Source: CAVVMA01 sp963830715 (GTDB taxonomy: Bacteria; Desulfobacterota; Binatia; Binatales; Binataceae). From it: 64,000 nucleotides of DNA. The stretch lies in assembly GCA_963830715.1 (NCBI GenBank), contig CAWHNS010000021.1, positions 1 to 64,000 on the forward strand. Direction: 5' to 3'. Below the pieces are notes generated by a model that had not been told where the DNA came from, did not search any database, and saw only the letters and a list, made by a program, of their open reading frames with translations. Shown here piece after piece: positions 1 to 9,330 of this stretch (within the stretch, counting starts at the first letter, position 1; the number at the start of each line of letters is the position of its first letter). Both the position numbers and the translations under genes were made by a program.

Positions 1-146
1 AGCAACTTCGAGGCGATAATCACCCCCGCCGGCACGGACGCGAATCTGACGATAACCAGTCGCCGTGGCCGATCGCGAAGAACAATTCGCTCAACCTGAT
101 CGACGCCGAGGCCGGCCGATGGGTCGTCCTCTCGACCGCCGCATGA
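1..146 (+). CDS. C-terminal end of unidentified tail-region protein (partial)
   Basis: Open to the left edge of the window, stop TGA at 144-146. The first 50 bases read in one frame and the rest in another (residues ...DNQSPWPIAKNNSLNLID then a hydrophobic end), so there is probably a one-base indel near 50. I do not recognise the family. Its place just before the tail-type proteins suggests another structural gene of the same phage-like module. Confidence 0.3.
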   Translation, partial: QLRGDNHPRRHGRESDDNQSPWPIAKNNSLNLIDAEAGRWVVLSTAA

Positions 147-173
147 TGCCGGGCCGCAACAGGTTCATTTTCA

Positions 174-656
174 GTGCGACGTGTAACTGAAGCGGCGGCG
201 CTCGCGGTTGTGCTCCTTCTGGTCTCCGGGCCAGTCGGTGCGAGCATCCTTCAGCAGCAGGACGACGCCGGTGCTCAACTCGTCGGCGGCCAGCTCGCTC
301 GCCTCCAATTCGTTCGGGTCGACCCCGAATGCGGCGGACGTGGTGTTGGTGTTCGCCTTCCTCTACTACGGCCCAAGCCAGCCGACAGTGAGCAGCGTGA
401 CGAATCACCGGTGGGAAGCTGCTCCAAGGCCAGTTTTTACATCGGCACGGCCAACTATCAGGATTTTGAGCAGTGGTACTGCACGACGGCAGCAGCTTCG
501 GCGCGAAGTTCGTGACGGTCAACTCGGCCACGACCAGCATCTACGGGGTTTCCACTCAGGACATGGCCGGATGCGCTTCGAACTGCGCGAGTGCGGTGCT
601 GACGCCGGTGGTGGTGGACAAGACCGGCCACAACGAACGGAACCAGCACGTCGATG
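174..656 (+). pseudogene. Broken N-terminal part of PT-linked surface/tail protein
   Basis: A GTG at 174 opens a stretch with a signal-peptide look (positive MRR start, hydrophobic VVLLLVSGP core). A beta-rich domain then continues only by changing frame near 240, 420, 500 and 650. The pieces are each sensible, for example a piece ending in LYYGPSQPTVSSVTN and another reading SIYGVSTQDMAGCASN, and together they resemble the next domain of the same protein. No nonsense codon was seen inside the coherent pieces. It is the 5' part of the protein that continues at 654. It could be a true pseudogene or a gene damaged by assembly indels. Confidence 0.4.
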
Positions 657-2462
657 ACCTCGGCCTCGCTGACTCCGAGCGTCGCCGACCTGGTCGTGAA
701 TATGCAGTTAGTGAACGGCACGACGCCGGCTATCGGCGCTCCGAGCCTCGGAGCGGAGTTGACCAACTCGTCGGTGGTTGGCGGGAATCTGTTGGCTGGC
801 GCTTACGGTACGGGCGCGGCGAGCGTCGCGTATCAGAATAGTTGGACTCTGACGGGGAGTATCGGGGGCTGGATAACTCTGGACAGCGCTTTCGAGCTTG
901 CACCCACGCCCACTCCTACTCCGACGCCTACTCCGACGCCCACTCCCACGCCCACGCCCACGCCGAGTCCGACGCCGACTCCATGCTCCGACGCCTTTTC
1001 CGTCGTGCAGACGGTCGCGGGCGCGCAGGGTTACTGCAATCTGTCCTCGACGGCCATCCCGATCGCTACGCCGAGTCAGGGGCATATCCTCGACATCGGA
1101 ACCGTCAGCTATCTCGCCAGCGGCAACGCGGGCGCCGTGTCCTCGATCACCGGCACGAATCTCAGTTGCTCTCAGATCGGTCCAGGAACCGGCTACGAGA
1201 ACGCCTGCGTTGTCGGCGCGGCTAATCAGGTGCGTGTCGAACAGTGGGAATGCACCATCGGCGCATCGCCGGGCGGAACGATCACGATAAATTGGGCGAC
1301 GGCGACCGGCTGCGCGGCAGTCGTCAGCGAGCTTAAAGGGACGCTCGCCAGCGGTGTTCTCGATGCCAATGCGGTCGGCGAGACGGTCTCGTCGCCGAAT
1401 CAGAGCGTAAATCTGACCACCGGCAATGTCACGACGACCAAGAACGATGTCCTTTTCTCCTATGGCGTGACCTGCGGCAATGTCACCGCACCAAGTCTGA
1501 GCGTTCCGAACAGCCCGTGGACCGTCGGATCGCTATGGGCCGGGAACGATGCGACCTTTGCGTCTCTCGCCGCCGGCGCCGGAACCTACGCGACCAACTG
1601 GACCGCAGGAACGAGCACGAGCTGGGCGACTCTGCTGGCGGATTTTCAGGCGTGCGTAGGCCCTACTGCGACCCCGACGCCGACACCTACGCCGACTCCG
1701 ACTCCGACGCCCGGCCCGACGCCTACGCCGCTGCCTTGTGCGACATCCTCAGCTCCATACGGACCGACACTGACCTTCGGGAGCTCTGAAATCGTCGTCT
1801 TTTCTGCCGGATCATTCGGGAACGGAGCGTGTACAGGACCTGGTGCGCCGTTGGGCTGTTGCACCGGTCCCGGCACAGGTTCATGCCCCGGCCTTACCTG
1901 GATGCCCGACGTGAAGCCAAGCTACCTCAATCAATCGTGGTGGCTTACCAACGGCGGGAGCACGGGCGCCCAAGGCGTCTACGGGTTCACATCCACTGAC
2001 TTCCTGCACTTCACTCTCATGTCGGGACAGCCGGGCTACACCTTCGCGTCCGCTGGCCTAGCGAATATCGCCTACGTTGGCGACGGCAGCGTACTTCCCG
2101 CCACGAACGGCGACCTGTTGATGATCTACGATGCGGAGGATCACACTGCGCCCAACTCCGGCACCGACCCCTATTCCGAGACCGGCATCGCGCGCTCGAT
2201 CAACGGCGGGCTGTCATGGGTTACGAGCCTTTCAGGATGGACCGGCGGGATTATCATCACGAGCAGCGACCTGGCGGGGACGGCGGCGTTCTACGGCGAC
2301 GGCGCGCCATCGTGCATGATCGATCAGACCGGCGCGTACATCTATTGTCTGATCCTGCACATCCCGGTCAGCAGCCAGCAACCCGAACTTTATCTACACG
2401 GCGCGAGCGGCGCTATCGACCAACGGCGCCGTTGGGTCGTGGTACAAGTGGAATGGAACTGA
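654..2462 (+). CDS. PT-repeat-linked multidomain surface/tail protein with beta-propeller (middle part)
   Basis: 602 codons. The apparent ATG at 654 lies inside a domain, so the real start is upstream. Order: end of a first beta-domain (residues 1-82), a PT dipeptide linker (about 83-107), a second beta-domain rich in N, T and S (about 110-335), a second PT linker, then a propeller-like domain (about 360-600). The propeller carries an Asp-box type motif SINGGLSW and a motif TSTDFLHF, as in sialidase or GH43-like folds. The frame is lost near 2400 and the sense reading continues in the next entry. Position ahead of DUF1833 and NlpC/P60 genes suggests a tail fibre or host-contact protein. Carbohydrate binding or hydrolysis is inference; no catalytic residues are assigned. 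Confidence 0.6.
   Translation: MTSASLTPSVADLVVNMQLVNGTTPAIGAPSLGAELTNSSVVGGNLLAGAYGTGAASVAYQNSWTLTGSIGGWITLDSAFELAPTPTPTPTPTPTPTPTPTPTPSPTPTPCSDAFSVVQTVAGAQGYCNLSSTAIPIATPSQGHILDIGTVSYLASGNAGAVSSITGTNLSCSQIGPGTGYENACVVGAANQVRVEQWECTIGASPGGTITINWATATGCAAVVSELKGTLASGVLDANAVGETVSSPNQSVNLTTGNVTTTKNDVLFSYGVTCGNVTAPSLSVPNSPWTVGSLWAGNDATFASLAAGAGTYATNWTAGTSTSWATLLADFQACVGPTATPTPTPTPTPTPTPGPTPTPLPCATSSAPYGPTLTFGSSEIVVFSAGSFGNGACTGPGAPLGCCTGPGTGSCPGLTWMPDVKPSYLNQSWWLTNGGSTGAQGVYGFTSTDFLHFTLMSGQPGYTFASAGLANIAYVGDGSVLPATNGDLLMIYDAEDHTAPNSGTDPYSETGIARSINGGLSWVTSLSGWTGGIIITSSDLAGTAAFYGDGAPSCMIDQTGAYIYCLILHIPVSSQQPELYLHGASGAIDQRRRWVVVQVEWN
898..985 (+). repeat. Low-complexity PT-encoding repeat 1
   Basis: Runs of the hexamer family AC(N)CC(N) coding alternating Pro-Thr. 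It is a flexible linker between beta-domains of the tail/surface protein. A similar short run lies at 1664-1735. Confidence 0.85.
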
Positions 2463-2481
2463 CTTCGCGACTCAGGCGGGC

Positions 2482-3261
2482 TTGGGCGGTATAGCGACTC
2501 CGACGATCACCACCACCGGCATCGCGTATTCGACCCCATATCTGAGCTACAGCGAGGCGCTAGGAGCCTACCTTGCGCTGTGGACCGATGACGGGTGCTG
2601 GTATTGGGCCAGCTCGGCGGACTTCGTGAACTGGTCCACGCCGACTCTCGGCTTTTGCGAGAACGCGGTGCAGACGCCCGGCTATTGTGAGAGCAACCAA
2701 ATCGGCAACGTGGCGACCTACCTTGATCTGGTCGATACGACGCAGAGCAGTGAGCAACTCACCGGCATCTGCCCTGCGGCTGGTTCGTGTTGGGCGTACT
2801 ATGCCGTGTCCGCGAACTATGATTGCGAACCAGACAGCGCGCCGAACTGGACGCGACGCGCGTTCAACTGGTCGTGCCCGCCGGGTCCGACTCCGACGCC
2901 TACACCGACCCCCACCCCGACCCTGACGCCGACACCGACTCCAACCCCGACGCCTACGCCTACGCCTTCACCGACGCCGACTCCGACTCCAACCCCGACT
3001 CCAACGGCTACTCCGACGCCTACTCCTACACCAACGCCAACCCCAACTCCGACGTTGACTCCCACCCCGACCCCGACGCCGACTCCCGCTCCTGTACCGA
3101 CGCCGCCGTTCGCCTGCTACGGCTCCGAAAACGGTAGCTGTACCGCATCGCCGACCGGCAACCCGGCTCACCGATGCTTCCGCTTCGACCCGAACAATCT
3201 GGTTTGCTGGTGGGGATGGAGCGAGTCAGCCGGGCAGTATCAGTGGAACATCGAGCAGTGA
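2482..3261 (+). CDS. C-terminal part of the same surface/tail protein: propeller end, PT linker, Cys-rich cap
   Basis: 259 codons. Sense reading starts about 2401 in this frame (ALSTNGAVGSWYKWNG), so the ATG at 2482 is not the biological start. Residues 1-130 continue the propeller, with a motif SSADFVNWSTP very like the S-D-x-x-NW repeats of GH43/GH32 propellers. About 70 residues of PT repeats follow, then a 50-residue end domain with four Cys and the end ESAGQYQWNIEQ. The stop at 3259-3261 is followed at once by the start of a DUF1833 gene copy (ATG 3266). The end domain and that start are duplicated downstream. Confidence 0.6.
   Translation: MGGIATPTITTTGIAYSTPYLSYSEALGAYLALWTDDGCWYWASSADFVNWSTPTLGFCENAVQTPGYCESNQIGNVATYLDLVDTTQSSEQLTGICPAAGSCWAYYAVSANYDCEPDSAPNWTRRAFNWSCPPGPTPTPTPTPTPTLTPTPTPTPTPTPTPSPTPTPTPTPTPTATPTPTPTPTPTPTPTLTPTPTPTPTPAPVPTPPFACYGSENGSCTASPTGNPAHRCFRFDPNNLVCWWGWSESAGQYQWNIEQ
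2884..3105 (+). repeat. Low-complexity PT-encoding repeat 3
   Basis: About 220 bases of AC(N)CC(N) units coding Pro-Thr pairs, interrupted by Ser, Leu and Ala codons. The antisense reading gives Val-Gly runs without biological meaning. Such tracts are prone to slippage and to misassembly. Confidence 0.85.
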
Positions 3262-3342
3262 TCGCATGAGGCATCTCTCCCCGATCGCGCTGGCTGCCGT
3301 TTACGCCCAGGAGACCGGGACGGCCTTTATCGTGCTGGCTGT
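2928..3342 (+). repeat. 415-bp direct repeat, copy 1
   Basis: Runs from within the PT tract through the Cys-rich end domain, the stop codon and the first 25 codons of the DUF1833 gene. It matches 3396-3810, offset 468 bases, with about ten mismatches, almost all at synonymous third positions. In this copy the DUF1833 start (ATG 3266) runs into unrelated sequence after codon 25, so that gene copy is truncated. Confidence 0.9.
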
Positions 3343-3395
3343 CAAAATTGCTCAAACCGAGCGCACGATGCGCTCACTTCAAGCGCGCGGCCACA

Positions 3396-3729
3396 GCCGA
3401 CACCGACTCCAACCCCGACGCCTACGCCTACGCCTTCACCGACGCCGACTCCGACTCCAACCCCGACTCCAACGGCTACTCCGACGCCTACTCCTACACC
3501 AACGCCAACCCCAACTCCGACGTTGACTCCCACCCCGACCCCGACGCCGACTCCCGCTCCTGTACCGACGCCGCCGTTTGCCTGCTACGGCTCCGAAAAC
3601 GGGAGCTGCACCGCATCGCCGACCAGCAACCCGGCCCACCGATGCTTCCGCTTCGACCCGAACAATCTGGTCTGCTGGTGGGGATGGAGCGAGTCAGCCG
3701 GGCAGTATCAGTGGAACATCGAGCAGTGA
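3396..3729 (+). pseudogene. Second copy of PT linker plus Cys-rich cap of the tail/surface protein
   Basis: Same end domain as in 2482-3261, ending in the same SAGQYQWNIEQ and stop. The frame stays open upstream through 3343-3395 into a short unique sequence, but no start codon or upstream domain belongs to it. It may be the remnant of a second tail gene, a tandem duplication, or a join of two strain variants. Confidence 0.5.
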
Positions 3730-3810
3730 TCGCATGAGGCACCTATCCCCGATCGCGCTGGCTGCCGTTTACGCCCAGGAGACCGGGACGGTCTTTATCG
3801 TCCTGCTCAC
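3396..3810 (+). repeat. 415-bp direct repeat, copy 2
   Basis: Second copy of 2928-3342, about 97-98 percent identical by eye. It ends inside the intact DUF1833 gene. Copies are separated by about 53 bases of unrelated sequence (3343-3395). Confidence 0.9.
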
Positions 3811-4852
3811 GATCTCGCATCCGACGCTGATCGATCCCGAGACCAGCGCGCCGGCGCCGCTGCGCTTTTGCTCGGATGCGGTGCAGACCGTCTCGCGCGG
3901 GAATGCCTACCTGCCGTTCCCGTTCATGCTCGCACTCGCCAGCGAGGACCCCCAGAAGCCGCCCGAGGCGATTCTCCAGATCGACAATATCGACCGCTCG
4001 ATCACCGCCGCGATCCGCAACATGGGCGTCGTCCCGTGCCAGATCCTGATCGAGCTGGTCACCTCCGACACGCCCGACGCCGTTGAATATTCGAGCGGCA
4101 GCATGACGCTCCGCGACGTTCACTACGACGCGCTCACCGTCAGCGGCCAGCTCGCCTTCGAGCAGATCCTCAACGAGCCGTTCCCGTCGACGCTGGTCAC
4201 GCCCGCAACGATCCCGGGAGTGTTTTTGGAGCTCATGAGCCACGACCCAATTTGTCACCCTCGCGCGTCTGCGTTGCCTGGCGCGCGAAGGGTCCCGGAT
4301 TCCACCGGGGCAGTCGCCACCGGCGCGGGCACCGGGATTCCTCACGCGCCAGACAAACAGACGCGCGGGAATGACAGCCAAGGCGGTCCGCCCGCGTGGT
4401 GCGCGCGGTACGTCGGGATTCCCTTCCGCTCCGGCGGCCGCGATCGGCACTTCGGCTGCGATTGCTACGGGCTGGTCTGGATCGTCCTGCGGGAGCAGTT
4501 CGGAGTCGCCGCACCGTCCTACTCAGGCGCCTACGCCGACGCGCTCGAAGCGCGCGAGATCGCCGCGCTGATCAGCGGCGAAACCGAAGCGCGGTGGCAA
4601 AAGGACGGGCGGGTCTCGACCCGCCCCTACGCAGGCGCCGGCGCGGTGGTCCTGTTCCGGATCGCCGGCCATCCCTGGCACGTCGGGATCGTCGTATCTC
4701 CGGATGACGGTCATGGGCGCGGAAGCGAAGCGAGCGCCCGAAGTGAAAACTGGTTCCTGCACATCCGGCGCGGCACCGATTCCTGCCTCGAGCGGCTCGA
4801 CTCGCCGCGCTGGACAAACCGAATCGTGGGGTTCTACCGATATGTTGGCTAG
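3734..4852 (+). CDS. DUF1833 tail protein fused in frame to NlpC/P60 peptidase
   Basis: ATG 3734 (MRHLSPIALAAVYAQETG), four bases after the preceding stop. Residues 1-165 match the DUF1833 phage tail-associated family. Residues from about 220 are an NlpC/P60-type peptidase with catalytic Cys in GCDCYGLVW and His in HPWHVGIVV, as carried in tail tips to open peptidoglycan. The two are normally separate genes. Here a 122-bp palindromic repeat (4254-4375) lies between them and happens to stay open, and an internal ATG at 4235 (MSHDP) probably marks the original peptidase start. Deleting one T from the T5 run at 4222-4226 would give DUF1833 a stop in an ATGA overlap with 4235, so fusion by indel is as likely as a real fusion. 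The stop overlaps the next start. Confidence 0.75.
   Translation: MRHLSPIALAAVYAQETGTVFIVLLTISHPTLIDPETSAPAPLRFCSDAVQTVSRGNAYLPFPFMLALASEDPQKPPEAILQIDNIDRSITAAIRNMGVVPCQILIELVTSDTPDAVEYSSGSMTLRDVHYDALTVSGQLAFEQILNEPFPSTLVTPATIPGVFLELMSHDPICHPRASALPGARRVPDSTGAVATGAGTGIPHAPDKQTRGNDSQGGPPAWCARYVGIPFRSGGRDRHFGCDCYGLVWIVLREQFGVAAPSYSGAYADALEAREIAALISGETEARWQKDGRVSTRPYAGAGAVVLFRIAGHPWHVGIVVSPDDGHGRGSEASARSENWFLHIRRGTDSCLERLDSPRWTNRIVGFYRYVG
4254..4375 (+). repeat. Palindromic MITE/REP-like element, copy A
   Basis: 122 bp. It starts GTCACCCTCGCGCGTCTG and ends in the inverted form with GACGCGCGGGAATGAC; the inner arms GGCGCGCGAAGGGTCCCGG and CCGGGATTCCTCACGCGCC also pair. It therefore can fold into one long hairpin. 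Two relatives occur at 5058-5168 and 9213-9295. It sits at the start of the NlpC/P60 coding part and is translated through. Confidence 0.85.
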
Positions 4853-7800
4853 GAACCTCACCCCGCCTTCGGCACCCCTCTCCATTCATGGAGAGGGGTC
4901 GGGGGAGAGGTCGGTGCGCGTCGCGTGGATCGACCGGCCCTTCAGCCTCGAGCGGCGCGTCGCCGAGGTTCCCGCCGGCGCCAGCGTCGCCGATATCATG
5001 CGATGGCTCGGGATGCGCCCCGACGCCCCCGCCCGCGTGTTCCTGTCTGCCGATTCTGTCATTCCCGCGCGCGTCTCTCTGTCTGGCGCGCGTGAGGAAT
5101 CCCGGCTTCCAGCGCGACCGGCATCCGGGATTCTTCGCGCGGCAGGCAAACAGACGCGCGAGAATGACAGCCAGCGGCCAGTTCTTAGAGAAGTCCCCGA
5201 TGCCGCGCGCGCCACGACCTTCCCCCCTGCCGGCTCGCTCCTGACGATCCGGGTCATCCCGCGCGGCGGCAATGCCGGTGACAAGGCCCTGCAAGCCGTC
5301 CTCCAGCTCGTGGTGCTGTCGGCGGCGGCGTTCGCCGATATCGCCACCGCCGGGGCGCTCACTCCGGTGCTCGGACCCGGCGCCGGGATGATCCTCGGCG
5401 CGGTCGCCGCCGGCGCCACCTCAATGGCGGGCAACCTGGCGATTCGCGCGCTGATCCCGCCGCCGCGTCCGCCCAACGCCAAGCCGACCACCGACCCGAT
5501 GACGTTCTCGATCTCCGGGAATCAGAACCTGCTCGCGCCGTTCGCGCCGATCCCGCGAATCTACGGTGTGCGCCAGGTCGCCCCGATGATGGCTGCGGCG
5601 CCGTATACGCAGAACTTCGGCAACGATCAGTACCTGCGCCAGCTCTTCGTGCTCGGCTTCGGCCCGATCGATATCGCCGCGCTCAAGATCCGCGACACGC
5701 TGATCGACGAGTTCGAGGACGTGCAGTGGGAGGTGATGGCGGGATATCCGGACGATCCGCCGCCGCAGCTCTACACCGGCAGCGTGATCGAGGAGGACCT
5801 TTCGGTGCTGCTCGCCTACGCGCCGAACAACAATCTCAAGCTCTACGGATGGCAGAAGCAGACCACCGGCACGCAGTGCGACGAGATCTCGGTCGATATC
5901 ACCTTCCCGGACGGGCTGATCGCGGTCGCGCAAGACCAGCGGCAACCATACCTGGGTGCTGGTCTGGATTCAGATCCGCTACGCGCCCACCGGCACGACC
6001 AACTGGGTCGAGCGGCCCAATATCGCGGTCAAGGCGAGCACCAGCAGCATGCTGCGCTCGGGCGATCAGTGGCAGGTGCCGCGCGGCCAGTACGACGTCG
6101 AAGTGCAGGTCAACGCGGTGATCCCGTGGGAGCACGACTGGAGCAACCCGCTGATCTGCGATTGCTACTGGACGGCGCTCCGCACGATACGCCATCGCCC
6201 GCCCTTTGCGATGGCGGGACTCGCGATGGTCGGGCTCTACATCCGGGCCAGCAATCAGTTGAACGGCGTGGTCGAGCAGCTCAACTGCGTGGCGGGATCG
6301 ATCCTGCGGGATTACAACCCGAAGACCGGCTTGTGGGACGATCGCGCCGGAAGCTGGAGCTACGACTACGACAACGCTGGCGCCGGCGCCTCGCTCTACG
6401 CGCTCGATTCGCAGACCCCGCATACGACGAGCGCGATCACCGGGCGCAACTTCGTCCAGAGCGAGACCTTCGCCACCGGCGACGGCGTGTCGAATACGCT
6501 GGCGGGCATGCTCGCGGAATCTTCCCGTCCAGCCGGACTCGTTCCAGGGCACCAGCGGGCAGGTGCCGTACCTCGACGACGGCGCGGGCCATATCTACGC
6601 CGACGCCTCGGGCGTGGCGGCATGGAGCAAGTACAACGTCTATCCCGCCGGACAGCTCGTGTACCGGCAGGGCGTGGTCTATATCGCGCTCCCGAACGAC
6701 GCCGGGCCGAATATCAACAACGACCCGATCTTCACTACCGGATGGTGGCTGCCGGCGATCGGCGCCGGCAGCACGATCGATTACGCCACCGGCGCGGTCT
6801 CGATCAACTTCGGCGTGGCGCCGGCGAAAGGCGCTCCGATCTTCGCCTCCTACGCGCAAACCGTGACACGCAGGGCGCGGGCAAGGCGCTCGCGATCGCG
6901 ACCGCCGGCCCTAGCGACGGCGCCGCCGTGGCCAGCAAGTCGATCTCGATCCACGTGGATCCGCCCGACCAGGTGAACGGGCTCGTCCCGCGGCGCATCT
7001 ACACCGTCAGCGCCTGGTACAAGGCCAATGGCGACATCGCGCGCGGCGTGCGGATCCGCGCGCTGTTCGGCACCACGCTGGATTTCGCGGTCGGCGATGC
7101 GGTCGGCTCGAGCTCGATATCCTCGCCGATGGCGCCGCGAACAAGAACTGGCAGCAAGCCTCGGGCACCGTGGTCGCGCCGGCCGATATCGCCAACCAGG
7201 GCGAGAACTACTACCTGCGCGTGGTCTGCTATCACAACCCCGACGAGCAGGGCGGCGTGACGGTCGAGTTCGACGACGTATCCTGCGTGCTGAGCGGCCA
7301 GGAGCCGAACGTGCCCAACGTGATCTTCCCGAGCGTCAATGTCATCCCCAATCCCTCGTTCGATTTCCCCGGCGTTATCACCTCGAATCCGGTCTCGCAC
7401 TTCCGCGACGTGATGGAAGGCCCGGCGGACGCGCTCGCGGTTGACGACTCCCGCCTCGACCTGCCCGGGCTGGTGGACTGGTGGATGGACTGCAACGCCA
7501 ATTCGCGCAATAACAACATGATCTGCGACCGGGCCAACAAAGTCGTGTTCGATACGCTGCGCGAGATCGCCGCGATGGGCCGCGCGTCGCTCACGATGAA
7601 GGACGGACTCTACTCGGTCGTGCGGGATCTGCCGCAGGCGGCGCCGGTGCAGCATTTCACGCCGCGCAACTCGTGGGGCTTCAAATCCACCCGCAGCTTT
7701 CCGCAGCTCCCCGGCGTGCTGCTGGTGGATTTCATCAACCCGGCGGCCAACTGGACGCGCGACACCAACACGGTTTACGACGACGGCTACAGCGCCTCGA

Positions 7801-8427
7801 GTCCGAACCTGCTCCCGGAGCGGCTCGATCTGAGCAACGGCGTGACCGACCCGAATCAGGCCTGGCGCGACGGCCGCTACCATCTGGCGCAGGCGCGGCT
7901 GCGTCCGGAGACCTACGAGCTGACCGTTGACGTCGAGAATATCGTCTGCAACCGCGGCGACCTGGTGTACGTCAGCCACGACGTTCCCCGCTTCGGCCTC
8001 GGCAGCGGGCGGATCAAGGCGGTCGAGCTCGACCGGCAGGGCAACGCGATCGGAATCACCACCGATGAGCAATTCTTCTTCGGCGCCGGCGCCTACGCGG
8101 TGCGCATCCGCCGCTCGGACGGCTCGTCGATGCTGCTCCCTGTGGTCAACCCCAGCCTGTCGAGCGGACCGCCCGTCAGACGCCGGCGACGAGCTGCCGG
8201 GAATCGGCTACGTCTCGCTGGCCTTCGCCAGTCCGATCCCGGCTGGGCAGGCGATTCCGGAGGCCGGCGATCTCATCATGTTCGGCGAGCTCAACGCCGA
8301 GACCGTCCAGCTCCTCGTGACCAAAATCACGCCCGGCCAGGGCCTCACGGCGGTGCTGGAGCTGGTGGACTACGCTCCCGCCATCTACCAGGCCGACCAA
8401 GGCACCCCGCCGGTATTCGCGGAGTGA
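4842..8427 (+). CDS. TipJ-like phage tail tip / host attachment protein (frameshifted)
   Basis: ATG 4842 overlaps the preceding stop (4850-4852) by 11 bases. After two inserted repeats (4856-4910, 5058-5168) the protein shows the layout of the lambda-J/TipJ family: a hydrophobic Gly/Ala segment, then the core motif SGNQNLLAPFAPIPRIYGV and QYLRQLFVLGFGPIDI near 5510-5690. A long beta-rich part follows, with FN3-like and tip domains. Coherent sense requires frame changes near 5931, 6515, 6866, 7125 and 8170, and the end ...YQADQGTPPVFAE stops at 8427. No stop interrupts any coherent piece. About 1,190 codons in all, normal for the family. It would contact the host receptor at the tail tip. Confidence 0.75.
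4856..4910 (+). repeat. CTCTCC-type extragenic palindrome, copy 1
   Basis: Begins CCTCACCCCGCCTTCGGCAC and holds the hairpin CTCTCCATTCATGGAGAG. It starts 14 bases after the ATG of the tail tip gene and is in frame with it. A second copy is at 9504-9559. Confidence 0.8.
5058..5168 (+). repeat. Palindromic MITE/REP-like element, copy B
   Basis: 111 bp with ends CTGTCATTC and GAATGACAG and matching inner arms AGGAATCCCGG / CCGGGATTCTTCGC. It is inserted in frame in the tail tip gene between codons for ...VFLSADS and RPVLREVPD, adding about 37 residues without a stop. Confidence 0.85.
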
Positions 8428-8500
8428 AACCGCGTTTCCAATGACTCGCCCGGGGGCGCCCGATACGATCTGAGAGCGTGAAAAAGGGGAAAACGGGGGA

Positions 8501-8809
8501 ATGCCTGAAAATCAACTCGTCGCCGCCGAAGTGCGTCCCGGATGGTTTCTGTGGGCGGTCAACGTCCTGGTTCTGATCGTGCTCGCGCTGATCGGCTTTA
8601 TCGGCGCGCAGCTCGACTCGCGGGTGAGCCGGATCGGGGACGATATCGCACAGATGAGGATCGACAGCAGCGCGCGCACGCAGCAAATAGCCGATCTCGA
8701 CAGGGACGTTAACCGGCAGCGCGACAGCATCAAGGAGCTCAGCAAGCGCGTCGATGATCTCGGCCCTGAGCAGCCGCAGCAGCGCCTGGAGAAATGGCTT
8801 GAGCCTTGA
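8501..8809 (+). CDS. Small membrane-anchored coiled-coil phage protein
   Basis: 102 aa from ATG 8501, preceded by a GGGGGA ribosome site. One transmembrane segment (about 15-37, FLWAVNVLVLIVLALIGFIGA), then a charged heptad-rich helix to the end (RIDSSARTQQIADLDRDVNR). Typical of small proteins in the lysis or tail-completion region of phages; a spanin-like or structural role is only inference. Its end overlaps the start of the lysozyme-like gene. Confidence 0.65.
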   Translation: MPENQLVAAEVRPGWFLWAVNVLVLIVLALIGFIGAQLDSRVSRIGDDIAQMRIDSSARTQQIADLDRDVNRQRDSIKELSKRVDDLGPEQPQQRLEKWLEP

Positions 8810-9207
8810 CCTCAAGGCCGAGTGGCCGAAGATTTCCTTCCGCGCCGAGTGCTACGGGGTCGATCCCGCCGCGATCGGCGCGATCCGGACCGCCGAGAAC
8901 GGAGGGCCGGGCCGCGAATTCGGCGTGCTCTCGCGTCCCGGCGCCGACTTACGACGATCAGCTCCGCGTGACCTGCGAAAGCGTGGCCCATCGGCTGTGC
9001 GAGATCGACGCCGACGCCACGGTGCTCGAATACGTGAACGTCGCCCCCGGCGCGGGCCGTCTGCGCTACACCTACGCCTTCTGGGATGCGTTCGCGGACA
9101 GATGGTGTCCCACGGGCGCGGCCAACGACCCGGCCCATCTCAATAGCAACTGGCTACACAATGCCTATAGCGCGTATGTCGCGCTCTGGACCAAGCCGCC
9201 GACATGA
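8799..9207 (+). CDS. Lysozyme-like / endolysin-type phage protein (frameshifted)
   Basis: TTG 8799, overlapping the previous stop (8807-8809) by 11 bases. Residues 20-50 hold AIRTAENGGPGREFGVLS, the hallmark of the lysozyme-like SLT fold seen in many phage structural lysins, with the Glu of AENG as likely catalytic acid. The C-terminal part FWDAFADRWCPTGAANDP followed by LNSNWLHN is also typical. The frame changes near 8943 (GVLSR to TYDDQLRVTCES). About 135 aa, a usual size. It would cut peptidoglycan during lysis or entry. Confidence 0.65.
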
Positions 9208-9212
9208 TGCTT

Positions 9213-9295
9213 GTCATTCTCGCGCGTGGCTGCGCGCGAAGAATCCCGAGCCGGGACCCTTCGCGCGCCAGACAATGCAGACGCGCGAGGGTGAC
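9213..9295 (+). repeat. Palindromic MITE/REP-like element, copy C
   Basis: 83 bp, shorter member of the family at 4254 and 5058: GTCATTCTCGCGCGTGGCTG ... CAGACGCGCGAGGGTGAC. It lies between the lysozyme-like gene and the holin-like gene and could act as a transcript hairpin. Confidence 0.8.
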
Positions 9296-9330
9296 AGAAC
9301 AGAGGAAGCGGGAAAGGGGGGGAACCGACA

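Noticed and set aside
2817..3065. Antisense Val-Gly repeat proteins opposite the PT tracts
   Set aside because: They are mirror readings of the Pro-Thr codon repeats; no start, ribosome site or domain supports them.
2884..3560. Possible CRISPR array from regularly spaced repeats
   Set aside because: The repeats are short hexamer codon repeats without unique spacers; they code Pro-Thr linkers.
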